A stretch of DNA of 64,000 bases. Source: Fulvivirga maritima (GTDB lineage Bacteria > Bacteroidota > Bacteroidia > Cytophagales > Cyclobacteriaceae). The stretch covers positions 309,501 to 373,500 of the forward strand of contig NZ_CP089980.1 of assembly GCF_021389955.1 (NCBI RefSeq), read 5' to 3'. Of this stretch, positions 36,817-47,080 are shown in pieces. Every line of letters begins with the position of its first letter. The stretch's first letter is position 1. A program made the position numbers and the translations under genes. A model generated the notes under the pieces. It made no database searches and was not told the DNA's origin. It saw only the letters and a list, made by a program, of their open reading frames with translations.

Positions 36817-39800
36817 TTATTCTTTAATAATCATTCTAAGATATGTATGCCCTTCAGTTTTTACCTGAATAATATAATTTCCCGCCTGAAGCGAGCTAAT
36901 GTCTATAGTATTTTCCTGAGCCTGAAGCGGAGCTGACAGCACTTCTACTCCTGCCAGGTCAACTACTCTAATACGCTCCTCTCCGGTGTAAACAGGCAGT
37001 TTAATATTTATTCTGTTCTGTACCGGGTTAGGGAAAATAGCTAACTGAGCCTCCAATTCTTTTGCTCTCTCATTATCAACAGCCAGTCTGGCAGCAGAAC
37101 TGCTTGACAGTTTACCAACGCCAGCATTAGCCACTACTATAGAAGGCACTGAGGAAGTGCTATTTAATGAAGCACTATATGAATATGGTATAGTAGCATT
37201 ACAATTATAAGGCTCACTCACATCATCACGAGAAAGATCCCAGGTAACATTATCAAACGTATTTCCTGACTGATCCACCCCGCCTAACTCATCACTGTAA
37301 GCAGATACAATTGGGTTTTGAGCATCTTTAAAGTAATTATTCTCAACCCGAAGGCAGGCTCCCATTCTGGAATTAATACCTGTAGACGCTATACCACTAT
37401 AATAGTTATTGAAGAAATGGCCATTTCCATGTCTGAATAATGGCAAACGAGAATTACAATTATCAAAATAATTATGATGTGCTGTAATTTTTCTGTCATC
37501 ATCATCACCATCGCTACTACCTACCAGCATGGTTTTCCAGCTGTCATGCAGGTAATTGTATGAATAAGTAATATACTCAGCATCAGACTTAGCATCCAAA
37601 AGACCATCATAATCATCTTTACCTACTCCTTGATATTCGGCATATAACTCACAATGATCTACCCAAACATGATCTGCAGGGCCTTCTATAGATATAGCAT
37701 CTTTATCTCCAATATCCACATGATGCACCGTTACATTTTGGATAATCACATTACCCGCTCTATACACTTTAAGGCCTATTCCATTAAATACGCCGCTAGT
37801 GCCCACACCTATTATAGACACATCTCTCACTTCTTTGATATCTATTTTAGATGCAGAAGTATTAGAAGGCGTAACGGTACCATTTACATAAATAATCAGA
37901 GGTTGAGTAATAACATCATCTTTCTTTTGGTCAATGGCATTGAGAATACAATCACCCGTAGCGCAGGTAACAGACACACCACCCTGACCTCCGGTAGTTC
38001 CTCCAGCCTGTGTAGCCCAACCGATAAGATCATAATTAGCATTACCTCCTCCTCCATTATTACTAATGAATGCTGCTGTTACACTTTTGTTACCATCCAT
38101 TGTTACTGTGGTTGACGTAGAATTGCCACTTGCATCTCCACTCCATCCGCTAAAAGAATAACCACTATTAGCACTGGCTGTAAGAGTTACTACGGTACCA
38201 GCAGCATAATTACCTCCGCTCGGGCTTAATGACACACTACCTGCATTAGAAGGGTTAGCAGAGACAGACAAGCTGTAATAGTTAGTTCCTCCTCCACAGC
38301 TGGCGGCACTTACATTAGGCCCCGTCACTTCCAAATAATCAATATTTGGCAAGCCTTCTCCCTGGGAGGCCTCCAATCTTAGGCTTTTATTACCTCCAGG
38401 CTGGTTTGCAAGGGTTACGGAAGTAGTAGTCCAGGTGGTCCAGCCTCCTGTTCCTGCGAAATCTTCTGTAGAAACCGGCGTACCATTAATGGACAGCACC
38501 CCTGTTCTATTAGTAGCGGAACCATTAGCGTATCTCCACCTAAAAACATAAGTACCTGCATCTCCTGATATATTCCAGTTAATACCTTCTCCACTGGCAT
38601 TTTCAGTGTTAGCAAAACCTATACCTGTGAAACCAGAGTTATTATTATCTATAGTACCATCTACTGAACAGAATCCACTTTGGCTTTCCTGAAGGGTAAC
38701 TACATTTTCACTGCCTCCAGTATCAGGAGAAAAGTTAGCAGTAATAGACTTATTTCCATTAACCGTTACTGACAAAGGATTGGCTGATCCGCTGACATCT
38801 CCTGACCAATTATTAAAAACATATCCGCTGTTAGGCACAGCACTGAGCGATACAACTGTACCTTCAGCATAAGTACCTCCACCTGAAACCGATCCATTTC
38901 CATTGGTAGCAGTAGAAACAGTATATTGAGTATTCCCTCCTCCGGCATAAGCCAGACTCATATAATACAAGTTAGCCACATCATCCTTACTAATAGTATG
39001 ACTTCCGGCAGATAATGTGGTAGTAAGTATACCAGAAGAAGCGCTTAAGCTGTTGCCGTCTATTACTATATTATCAGAAAAATCATTATTAAAAACCAGC
39101 GTCAAGGTTCCTTCTTGCGAAGAGGTGAAGCTGATTGAAGTAACCGTTTCTATTTTTAAACACTGAGTAAGCGTTAGGCCCGCATAATTCACAGTGCCTT
39201 TAGATGTAGAAAGATTACCTGAGATATTAAAGAAAGAGCTTGATGTACCTGATGCAGTGAAATTATGAATTTCATCACCTCCAGATGGGGGCGGATTGGT
39301 ATTGCTTTCTGTAAAAACAGCCGTTACAGACTTATTGCTGTTCATAGTAATAGTAACAGGATTGCTAGAGCCACTGGCTGCCCCGCTCCAATTGCTAAAC
39401 ACCCAGCCATTAGCCGGCGTAGCAGTAAGTGTTACTGATGCCCCTGAATTATAAGTTCCACCATTAGGACTAACCGTTCCCTGCCCCTGCACTGAAGTGG
39501 TTAACGAATAGTCGTTTCCCGGAGGTGGCGTAGTGCCGCCATACTCTACTGCGCCAAGGTCTGGAGAGGAGCCATTATAGGAAATACCTGATGAGGTTAC
39601 ACCGGCATCAATCAGTGAACTGCTTGACGATAAATTTAAAAATCCATTAGAAGTAGGTGCATGGTTAGGTCCAGGATTTAAAGTAACAAAATCTGAACTG
39701 CTCGCAGTATATGGCCATGAGTCCTGATTATCAAAAGCATTAGGTGCGGAGGCATTACCTCTTATTCTATCATTAGAAGAAGACTGGTACGATAAATTAT

Positions 39801-40776
39801 TTCTGAATATATGCGACGCACCATCGCGGGTATGGAAATTATATTCTTCATTGTTATAAGAAGTACAATTGATAAACTGCATACTCCCGGTATTACCATT
39901 ATCAGCAAAGCCGTGTTTACCATTATTAAAAGCAATACACCTGCGCAAAATATGATTAATATTATGCGCTGAAGAGCCAAGCTTATAACCGTTTTTATCT
40001 CCATTACCTGAGGTAGAACCATTAGTAAGCGTACCATTACTGTGAGCAATACATCCTTCAAAATACACAACACCTATAGGTCCTGTATCCGATTTAGTGT
40101 ATAAGTCCCAACCATCATCAATATTATGGTGAGATACACAGTTTATAAACTGGTTGCCCTCACCACAGGTAAGCTTGGCTGCGAAACCATCAGCATCTTC
40201 ACTGTCCGGATCTGCATTATCAAAGGCCTCACAGCCTGTGATCAGATTATTAGAAGGCCATTGGCTAATGCTATTTGCACTAGTATTGTAGCGGCTAAGC
40301 TGTAAGCCTGTATCTCTGTTTTGGCGGAAAATACAATTCTCTATAGTATTATTATTGCCTGACAGCAACATACCATTGTCACCGGCTTTTTGAATAGTAA
40401 TGCCCCGCCAATGCCAGTAAAAAGCATCCATGACTATACCTCGGTTAGAAGAACTCACCGATTGAGCAGAAAAATCAATGATCGGGGTTTCTCCATTATA
40501 AGCAAAGACCCTGATAGGTGCGGATGATGATCCATTCTTAGAACGATCAATCACAATGGAAGATGAATAGTAGTAGGTTCCTCCTCGCATATAAATGTAA
40601 TCTCCGGCAGAAACAACAGATATAGCATGAGTTAAGGTTGCAAAGGGACTGCCTTGAGTCCCGGAATTAGAGTCGCTCCCGCTGGGCGACACGTAGTAAC
40701 TTGCGCTAAAAGCTGTCACTGAAAACAGTAGCAATATCAGTGCAGTAAGCGTACATTTTTTAGTAGTAGTATTCAT
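36817..40776 (-). CDS. Modular PL9-like/PL1 pectate lyase with InlB-type repeats, CBM-like modules and T9SS tail
   Basis: A 1319-residue secreted protein (signal peptide ends ~24, AFSAS). Order: right-handed beta-helix of PL9 type (~25-410; YVSPSGSDSNSGTQGSPF); InlB/Flg_new-like beta repeat (~420-490); a beta-sandwich of unknown type (~500-610); second repeat (~615-685); CBM6/35-like module (~690-830); third repeat (~835-905); PL1 pectate lyase (~915-1220; HVWVDHCELY, SRLPLFRHGNG); T9SS domain (~1243-1319; FPNPVQNRINIKL). It would attack homogalacturonan outside the cell. It is adjacent to the HTCS gene on the same strand, behind it in transcription order, with a 126-base gap. Confidence 0.85.
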   Translation of the reverse strand: MNTTTKKCTLTALILLLFSVTAFSASYYVSPSGSDSNSGTQGSPFATLTHAISVVSAGDYIYMRGGTYYYSSSIVIDRSKNGSSSAPIRVFAYNGETPIIDFSAQSVSSSNRGIVMDAFYWHWRGITIQKAGDNGMLLSGNNNTIENCIFRQNRDTGLQLSRYNTSANSISQWPSNNLITGCEAFDNADPDSEDADGFAAKLTCGEGNQFINCVSHHNIDDGWDLYTKSDTGPIGVVYFEGCIAHSNGTLTNGSTSGNGDKNGYKLGSSAHNINHILRRCIAFNNGKHGFADNGNTGSMQFINCTSYNNEEYNFHTRDGASHIFRNNLSYQSSSNDRIRGNASAPNAFDNQDSWPYTASSSDFVTLNPGPNHAPTSNGFLNLSSSSSLIDAGVTSSGISYNGSSPDLGAVEYGGTTPPPGNDYSLTTSVQGQGTVSPNGGTYNSGASVTLTATPANGWVFSNWSGAASGSSNPVTITMNSNKSVTAVFTESNTNPPPSGGDEIHNFTASGTSSSFFNISGNLSTSKGTVNYAGLTLTQCLKIETVTSISFTSSQEGTLTLVFNNDFSDNIVIDGNSLSASSGILTTTLSAGSHTISKDDVANLYYMSLAYAGGGNTQYTVSTATNGNGSVSGGGTYAEGTVVSLSAVPNSGYVFNNWSGDVSGSANPLSVTVNGNKSITANFSPDTGGSENVVTLQESQSGFCSVDGTIDNNNSGFTGIGFANTENASGEGINWNISGDAGTYVFRWRYANGSATNRTGVLSINGTPVSTEDFAGTGGWTTWTTTSVTLANQPGGNKSLRLEASQGEGLPNIDYLEVTGPNVSAASCGGGTNYYSLSVSANPSNAGSVSLSPSGGNYAAGTVVTLTASANSGYSFSGWSGDASGNSTSTTVTMDGNKSVTAAFISNNGGGGNANYDLIGWATQAGGTTGGQGGVSVTCATGDCILNAIDQKKDDVITQPLIIYVNGTVTPSNTSASKIDIKEVRDVSIIGVGTSGVFNGIGLKVYRAGNVIIQNVTVHHVDIGDKDAISIEGPADHVWVDHCELYAEYQGVGKDDYDGLLDAKSDAEYITYSYNYLHDSWKTMLVGSSDGDDDDRKITAHHNYFDNCNSRLPLFRHGNGHFFNNYYSGIASTGINSRMGACLRVENNYFKDAQNPIVSAYSDELGGVDQSGNTFDNVTWDLSRDDVSEPYNCNATIPYSYSASLNSTSSVPSIVVANAGVGKLSSSSAARLAVDNERAKELEAQLAIFPNPVQNRINIKLPVYTGEERIRVVDLAGVEVLSAPLQAQENTIDISSLQAGNYIIQVKTEGHTYLRMIIKE

Positions 40777-40902
40777 TTAAAATGAGGTTTATATGAAAAA
40801 ATCTTATTCGAAAGTACCTCAGAATGTATGAATAGGAATCTCAAAAAAATGACCTATGGTTGAATGATGTGAATGGATGATGCACACATGACCGTGTGTG
40901 GC

Positions 40903-43900
40903 TTAGCCTTTTTTTACAAATTTGCTAGGGGCTAAACCTATATGTTTGGTAAAGGTTTTAGTGAAAGAATTAGGGGAGCTAAAACCGGTTTTATAAGCAA
41001 TTTCTGACACACTGAGCTTACCCTCTTTCAATAAATGGGTGGACCTTTTTATCCTGTAAGCATATAAAAATTCGGAAGGTGTTTTTTCTGTCAATGTCTT
41101 CAACCTTCTAAACAATTGGCTTCTACTCATATTCAGATCAAACGCGAGGCTTTCTACACTAAACCTGGGATCAGAGTAATTTTGTCTGATCACCTCCATC
41201 AGTCTTTTCATAAAATGATTATCTAATGGATTTTCAGGAAGTAGATCAACTTCAGAGACTGACTCTTCCTTATATTTTTTATGCAAGCGCACCCTGTTTT
41301 CTAAAATACTAGCTACCTGAGATTCTAAAACATCTAAATCAAAGGGCTTGGTGATATAGGCATCGGCACCTAAATCAAACCCTTTACGCTGATGAGTAGG
41401 TAAATGCCTGGCAGTAAGCAACACCACCGGAATATGACTGGTGTTTAAATCTTCCTTGAGTTTTTTGCAGAGCTCCAGCCCATCTCCATGAGACATCATA
41501 ATATCGGTGATTACTAAATCAGGCGGGCTTTTCATTATCATCTCCAGCGCCTGACTGCCATTTTGAGCTACCTCTACTCTGTATTTAGAAGAAAGCGACT
41601 CTTCCATAATCGTAAGCAAATCTTCATTATCTTCAACTAATAAAAGCTTAAAGTTTAATAAGCTACTCACTTGTATCGCCTCCTGATAATTACGATCTAC
41701 CAACAACTCCGGCAAATGAGCTTGCGGCCGCTTTACTTCATCTCTTTTCTCTGCATTAGCATAAAATCGATCCGACACGGGCAGCTCTACTATGAAACTG
41801 GTACCCACTCCCACTTTACTACACACACTGATTTGCCCTTTATGCAAATTCACCAGGCTTTTCACCAATTCCAGCCCGATACCTCCTCCTGCCTGCGCAC
41901 CTTCCACCTGATAATACCGATCAAAAATATGTTCCAGGTCCGCCTCGCTGATCCCTTCTCCGGTATCACTTACTTCTAAAATGGCATATTCTGTTTCTTG
42001 CTTATTTTCTTTAAAACTCAAACTTACCTTTATCCGCCCTCCGGCAGGTGTATATTTAATAGCATTTATAATTAGATTATTTACTATTTTTTCCACCTTA
42101 TCACCATCAAACCAGACCATACCTCGGCTCTCTTCTATTTGTAAGTCCAAAGTCAAATCATGCGTTTCTGCGTACTCCTGATAGGAAAACATCAAATCAT
42201 TAATGAAAAACACTAAATCGGCCTGGTGCACTTTGAGCTTAAGGGTACCTTGCTCCACCCTTACAAAATCTATGAGTTGATCAGTAAGATGCAGTAGCTT
42301 TTCGGCTGTTTTGTGCGCTAATCTGGCATTTTTTAAAACAGCAGGATCATCACTCACATTCATTTGCTTCTTCAAAGGAGTCATAATTAAAGTAAGCGGT
42401 GTTCTTAGCTCATGAGATATATTAGTGAAAAAGTTGATTTTCAAATCATTAAGCTCTGTCACTTTTTTCAACTCTACATCTTTCATCTTTAAATGATGAA
42501 CGTAACTTATCCGCTGTCTGATGATCCAATAAGTAAGACACAACACAAAAATGGATATTAGAATATAAATCAAAATAGCCCACCAACTGAGCCAAGGTGG
42601 TCTTTTGATCTGTACGTTTAAAGTGAGTATCTGATCAGACCATAAACCATCGGCATTAGTAGCTTTCACTTTGAATACATAATTTCCATAAGGCAAATTG
42701 GAATAGGTAACGGAATTATCATGAGTAGGCATAGACCATTCCTTATCCACTCCCAAGAGCTGATATTTATATCTGATAGATTCTACCCCCCGATAATCTA
42801 ATGCTGAGAACTCAAAAGAAAGAATATTTTTATCATAAGGAAGCGCTATGCTCGCATCAGCGAATACATCTCTTAACACCAATTGGCCATTAGCCTTTAC
42901 TAAATTAACTACCAATGGAGGTTCATAATTTTCCAAAGAGATAGCAGCAGGATCAAACAGATTGAAGCCATTATTACCACCCACCATTATTTTACCATCT
43001 GAAAGCTTAAGGGCAGCATTTTTTTCAAATACACTCCCTTGCAAACCATGAGCACCGGTGTAATTAGTAAAAGAATTATCTTTCAGGTTAAACTGACAAA
43101 GGCCTTTGTTAGTGGTTATCCAATACATATCAGGTTTACTTTCTATTATAGAAAATGTAGTATTTGAAGGCAGGCCATCTTTTTGCTTTAAATGCCTGAA
43201 TCTTTTGCCCATGAATAAATTAAGGCCTGAAGATTTGGTTCCTACCCACATTCGCTGTTGAGAATCCTGATAAATTTCACGAATGGTATTACCACTTAAA
43301 GACTGGGGTTTGTGACTATGATAGTAATGCGCTACACTGTCATTTTCAGGGTAAAACCGAAATACGCCCTGATTATCGGTACCAATCCAAAGAGAATTAG
43401 CGGCATCCCAGAGCAAGCGAGTACACACTATTTCCTCATTAGCAGGTATGCTTAAATTATGCTTTATAAATCGATTGTTAGAAGCATCAAAAAAATAAAG
43501 GCCACTGATGGTGCCGCCCCACAACACACCATTTTTATCTTCATCTACTGCTACTACTTTAGGCAATTCATAAAAAACACTTTTATCTGAGACAGGGAAA
43601 TAACGATTGATTCCTTTTTTGTGCCCTACCCACAGTGTTTCTTCAGCATCATAATACAAAGTTTCAATTCTTCTTATTTCATCATTATTCTGAAACAAAG
43701 GCACTATTTGATACCTCTTTTTTTGTGTTTCAAAATAAATAAGCCCTTGCTCACGAGTACCCAGCCAAAGGTTTGCCTCATGATCTTCGGCCATTGAAAT
43801 AACAAAAGCCGATTCTCCGGAAACTACACCTGGTGGCTGATAATGAGGAAATAAATGGCCTCTTCTATCGTGAATAAAAAGCCCGCCGAACTTAGTGGCT

Positions 43901-44889
43901 AACCAGATTTGATGATGAGAATCTTCCATTATATCAGTAATATATTCACTGGTAAGTCCCTCCACACCTGCCGGTAAGCGCATCTCAAAAACAGGCATCT
44001 GATTCTCAGATTGAATAATTTCCCCTGTTATAATGCCATAAGTGGTGGTACCTATCCACACCAGATTATTAGAATCCTGCAGGAGTTTCACTATACCGAC
44101 CTTGCCATCATTAAAGATATGGCTGTCTTTAAATTCTAATCGGTCAAAACGCTGATTTAATGAATCGTAAATATTCACTCCATTATCAGAACCAATAAGT
44201 ATGTGGCCTGAATTTAATTCCAGTAAAGCATTGATTTCATTGTCGCTAAGTGAGTATGGATCATCAGAATGGATGAAGTGAGTCCATTCCCCCCGAAAAT
44301 AATGATGTAAGCCAGACATAGTGCCTACCCAGGTAGAACCATCGTCCTTTTTTAAGATGGAGGTGACGTCAATATCATTAAAATGCTCCGTAAAGGCATC
44401 TTTGATCAATTCATAACTGCCAGACGGTGAAGGCACAAATTTCAAAAGCCCATGCGCAGTGCCTACCCACATAGTGCCAGCTTCATCTCTGGTGATAAAA
44501 TGCACTTCAGTATTATCAGAAAGCTTTTTGAAAATTCTTGATTCTCTGTAGAAGGCGTTCAGTCCATTTTCAGTGGCTATCCAAATATTTCCAAATCCAT
44601 CTTCTTCAATGTCATTGATATAATTAGAAGATATATTTTCTGCATATACCTCGAAACCTGAGCCATCAAACTTGCATAGACCCTCAGCTTCAAGCCCCAT
44701 CCAGATGAAGCCATAACTATCCTGAAATACGCAACGCACATTTTCAGCTGAAAAATCGAGTTCAGCGTTTAAATGCCTAAAGCGATGAGTGCTATTCTGC
44801 CCTCTGACTTCGAAAACCAGCAACAGCAATAGCATAATAATATGAATCCCTCTCTTTATCATTCTTCTATAATATATCAACCTAGCCAT
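40903..44889 (-). CDS. Hybrid two-component system regulator (HTCS) of the pectin PUL
   Basis: A 1328-residue one-protein sensor/regulator. An exported region holds the Reg_prop beta-propeller repeats (~30-660; repeated 'iwigT..GL..f' units). It is followed by a Y_Y_Y domain (~680-760), a membrane helix (~766-788), histidine kinase with NISHELRTPLTL (phospho-His ~826) and HATPase with GIGLELVKSL. A receiver domain follows (LLLVEDNEDLL; phospho-Asp in LVITDIMM ~1127), then an AraC DNA-binding domain (~1245-1325). The start may be ATG 44862 (MIKRGIHIIMLLLLL), which sits nearer the signal peptide. HTCS proteins sense oligosaccharides in the periplasm and activate PULs; a pectin ligand is inferred. 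Confidence 0.95.
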   Translation of the reverse strand: MARLIYYRRMIKRGIHIIMLLLLLVFEVRGQNSTHRFRHLNAELDFSAENVRCVFQDSYGFIWMGLEAEGLCKFDGSGFEVYAENISSNYINDIEEDGFGNIWIATENGLNAFYRESRIFKKLSDNTEVHFITRDEAGTMWVGTAHGLLKFVPSPSGSYELIKDAFTEHFNDIDVTSILKKDDGSTWVGTMSGLHHYFRGEWTHFIHSDDPYSLSDNEINALLELNSGHILIGSDNGVNIYDSLNQRFDRLEFKDSHIFNDGKVGIVKLLQDSNNLVWIGTTTYGIITGEIIQSENQMPVFEMRLPAGVEGLTSEYITDIMEDSHHQIWLATKFGGLFIHDRRGHLFPHYQPPGVVSGESAFVISMAEDHEANLWLGTREQGLIYFETQKKRYQIVPLFQNNDEIRRIETLYYDAEETLWVGHKKGINRYFPVSDKSVFYELPKVVAVDEDKNGVLWGGTISGLYFFDASNNRFIKHNLSIPANEEIVCTRLLWDAANSLWIGTDNQGVFRFYPENDSVAHYYHSHKPQSLSGNTIREIYQDSQQRMWVGTKSSGLNLFMGKRFRHLKQKDGLPSNTTFSIIESKPDMYWITTNKGLCQFNLKDNSFTNYTGAHGLQGSVFEKNAALKLSDGKIMVGGNNGFNLFDPAAISLENYEPPLVVNLVKANGQLVLRDVFADASIALPYDKNILSFEFSALDYRGVESIRYKYQLLGVDKEWSMPTHDNSVTYSNLPYGNYVFKVKATNADGLWSDQILTLNVQIKRPPWLSWWAILIYILISIFVLCLTYWIIRQRISYVHHLKMKDVELKKVTELNDLKINFFTNISHELRTPLTLIMTPLKKQMNVSDDPAVLKNARLAHKTAEKLLHLTDQLIDFVRVEQGTLKLKVHQADLVFFINDLMFSYQEYAETHDLTLDLQIEESRGMVWFDGDKVEKIVNNLIINAIKYTPAGGRIKVSLSFKENKQETEYAILEVSDTGEGISEADLEHIFDRYYQVEGAQAGGGIGLELVKSLVNLHKGQISVCSKVGVGTSFIVELPVSDRFYANAEKRDEVKRPQAHLPELLVDRNYQEAIQVSSLLNFKLLLVEDNEDLLTIMEESLSSKYRVEVAQNGSQALEMIMKSPPDLVITDIMMSHGDGLELCKKLKEDLNTSHIPVVLLTARHLPTHQRKGFDLGADAYITKPFDLDVLESQVASILENRVRLHKKYKEESVSEVDLLPENPLDNHFMKRLMEVIRQNYSDPRFSVESLAFDLNMSRSQLFRRLKTLTEKTPSEFLYAYRIKRSTHLLKEGKLSVSEIAYKTGFSSPNSFTKTFTKHIGLAPSKFVKKG

Positions 44890-44965
44890 ATCACATCTCT
44901 GCGATCATGATCGTGTACAGGTTACTTTCTTACAGAAGCTCCTTTTTAAAAGAGATTAGAAAGCC

Positions 44966-45937
44966 TTAGTGAAAAACATTATTCAAAAACTCCACTGTGT
45001 ATTTAAAGGTAGGTTCAAACCAGGGGTGAACCAGCCAAAATGAATGCGGAGAATCGTCTAATGTATAGGTTTGGTTGAAAATATTGTTATCGTTTAGAAT
45101 CTTAATCATATCATCTCTACCAGCATGAAAGCGAGGTTGTGAGCTGTTGATAAATAAGGTGGGCGGTGTGCTTGGACCTACATATTCCAAAGGAGAAGCC
45201 TCCTTCCATATTTCCGGAACTTCGGCTTTATATCCACCTAAAAATTTAGCGGCATATTTACCTTCTTCTGCTTCAGGATGTATAAATGAAACAATGCCAT
45301 CTATATTTACAATAGCCTGAATATCAGAATAATGATCATTATTACCTTCATCTCCTTCCAGCTTAGGCAAATCACCGGTTACGCCCAGCAAAGTGGCTAA
45401 TTGAGCTCCTGCCGAACAGCCCAGCGAGGCTATTTGAGTGGTATCCAAATTATACTTATCAGCATGAGCCCGCATATAACGGATGGCGGCCTTCAAATCA
45501 TGCACAGCTGCCGGATATGAAATTTCTGGACTGAGCCTGTATTCGGGCACTATGGCTACATACCCGGCATCAGCCAGTTTTTGCGCCATAGGTACTTGAT
45601 TCGCTTTTGATCCTGAGCTCCATCCGCCACCAAAAATGAGGATTACACCAGGATAACCGCCTTTCTTTTTCTTTTTAGGATAGAAAACATCAAGCGTTAA
45701 ATCTCTACCTACCTGAGCATAGGTAACATCTCTTTTTTCTTTTATTGTTTTTAATTTTTGAGGAGCAATGGGAGTAATGTCTGAATAGTACTTCTTCAGT
45801 TTCAGGTAGGCACTGTGGATAGAATAAGAAGTATCACGTGGGTATTGCTGAGCACGTGCAGTACATATGCTCAGCAATAAAATAGTGGTTATTAATATTT
45901 GTTTATGAAAACGGTATGGTACGTTTTTCTTCATCAC
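44966..45937 (-). CDS. Alpha/beta-hydrolase, acetyl/feruloyl-esterase-like
   Basis: A 323-residue exported esterase (signal peptide ending CTARAQ, ~30). The BD-FAE/Aes-type elements are the oxyanion loop ILIFGGGWSSGSK (in place of HGGG), nucleophile Ser in SLGCSAGAQLA, an Asp region, and His in DSPHSFWLVHPW. Probable role: removing acetyl or feruloyl decorations from pectin oligosaccharides. The start overlaps the end of the upstream oxidoreductase gene by 35 bases. That is supported because the signal peptide begins there. Confidence 0.85.
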   Translation of the reverse strand: MMKKNVPYRFHKQILITTILLLSICTARAQQYPRDTSYSIHSAYLKLKKYYSDITPIAPQKLKTIKEKRDVTYAQVGRDLTLDVFYPKKKKKGGYPGVILIFGGGWSSGSKANQVPMAQKLADAGYVAIVPEYRLSPEISYPAAVHDLKAAIRYMRAHADKYNLDTTQIASLGCSAGAQLATLLGVTGDLPKLEGDEGNNDHYSDIQAIVNIDGIVSFIHPEAEEGKYAAKFLGGYKAEVPEIWKEASPLEYVGPSTPPTLFINSSQPRFHAGRDDMIKILNDNNIFNQTYTLDDSPHSFWLVHPWFEPTFKYTVEFLNNVFH

Positions 45938-46961
45938 TTTGTATGGCTAACTCTATTATTCTAATGGTATTTCTCGCCTCCTCAGGTTTTACCTTCTGCT
46001 CTGCTCCCTCTGTTATTACCTGATAGACATTCTCATAAAAGGCCGGATAATTGCCCGCCTCACTTTTCACCTTCTTTCTTATGCTTTCTCCATTTTCTTC
46101 ATAGTGAATTACTCCCCACTGTTCTTCTGGCTCTTCACCCCAATCAGCATCTGACAATGGCTTTTCGGCTTTATCTAATGTGGCTTCCTGTATATCCAAT
46201 CCATATTTAACAAAAGATCCTTGCTCACCCAGCAGTATATATTTAGGCAACGGTTCCTTCACTAACATGCCACATTTGATAGTTACTTTCACATCGTCAT
46301 AATGAAGCAGAAGTTCAAAATTATCGGTGATGTTACTGTTAGTTCGCTGCTTAGCCATAAATGCAGTTACGGCATTTGGCAATCCAAAAAGCACTTGCGC
46401 CTGATCTATCAGGTGTGATCCCAGGTCATAGACTAAGCCCGTACCCAGATCTCCCTCTTCCTTCCAGCTGTTTTCTTTTAGCGTATTTCTAAACCTGTCA
46501 AAATGATTTTCTAACTCTACAATTCTTCCCAACTTACCTTCAGAAATCAGCTTTTTAACAGTGAGAAAATCACTGTCCCATCTTCTGTTTTGGAATACAA
46601 ATATTTTCTTATTCTTTTCTTTAGCTAAGGCTATGAGCTCATCAGCCTCTTCTGTAGTTACGGTAAAAGGTTTATCTATCACCAGGTGCTTTTCGGCTTC
46701 TAATACGGCCTTCCCAACACTGTAATGTGCCTTGTTAGGAATAATTACAGCCACTAAATCTATTTCAGGATCATTAATAATGGCATCCGAATCAGACACA
46801 ATATCCACTTCAGGATACCTCTCTTCTATAACCTTTATTTTATCCTCTTTGGTCTCTCTGATTTTAACCAGCTCAAATCCCTCCAAAAAATCTAACACAG
46901 GAGCATGAAACACTCTTCCTCCTAATCCAAATCCTATTAAGCCTGCTTTTAATGTTTTCAT
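45903..46961 (-). CDS. Gfo/Idh/MocA-family oxidoreductase
   Basis: A 352-residue NAD(P)-binding protein without an export signal. The Rossmann loop is GLIGFGLGGRVFHAPVL. The family motif VIDKPFTVTTEEADEL carries the EKP-like Lys position, here DKP. The C-terminal sheet has VYDLGSHLIDQAQVLFG. It acts on a sugar or sugar acid in the cytoplasm. A link to uronate or unsaturated-sugar metabolism is suggested by its place between CE8 and an esterase in a pectin PUL, but the substrate is unknown. Confidence 0.88.
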   Translation of the reverse strand: MKTLKAGLIGFGLGGRVFHAPVLDFLEGFELVKIRETKEDKIKVIEERYPEVDIVSDSDAIINDPEIDLVAVIIPNKAHYSVGKAVLEAEKHLVIDKPFTVTTEEADELIALAKEKNKKIFVFQNRRWDSDFLTVKKLISEGKLGRIVELENHFDRFRNTLKENSWKEEGDLGTGLVYDLGSHLIDQAQVLFGLPNAVTAFMAKQRTNSNITDNFELLLHYDDVKVTIKCGMLVKEPLPKYILLGEQGSFVKYGLDIQEATLDKAEKPLSDADWGEEPEEQWGVIHYEENGESIRKKVKSEAGNYPAFYENVYQVITEGAEQKVKPEEARNTIRIIELAIQSDEEKRTIPFS

Positions 46962-47080
46962 AATTAAATTGTTAGTATCGTCTGTTAATCACAAACATAA
47001 GTTCTTATTACTGCTCACCACGAACAGCAAATTCATCTTTATACCAACTTGCACTGATACATTTTGGTTACATTTTTTAC

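Noticed and set aside
40880-40900. Terminator after the HTCS gene
   Set aside because: A weak CACAC/GTGTG hairpin is present but no T run follows on the minus strand.
44902-44913. 12-bp palindrome CGATCATGATCG upstream of the HTCS gene
   Set aside because: Short palindromes of this length are expected by chance; no second copy or promoter element supports a role.
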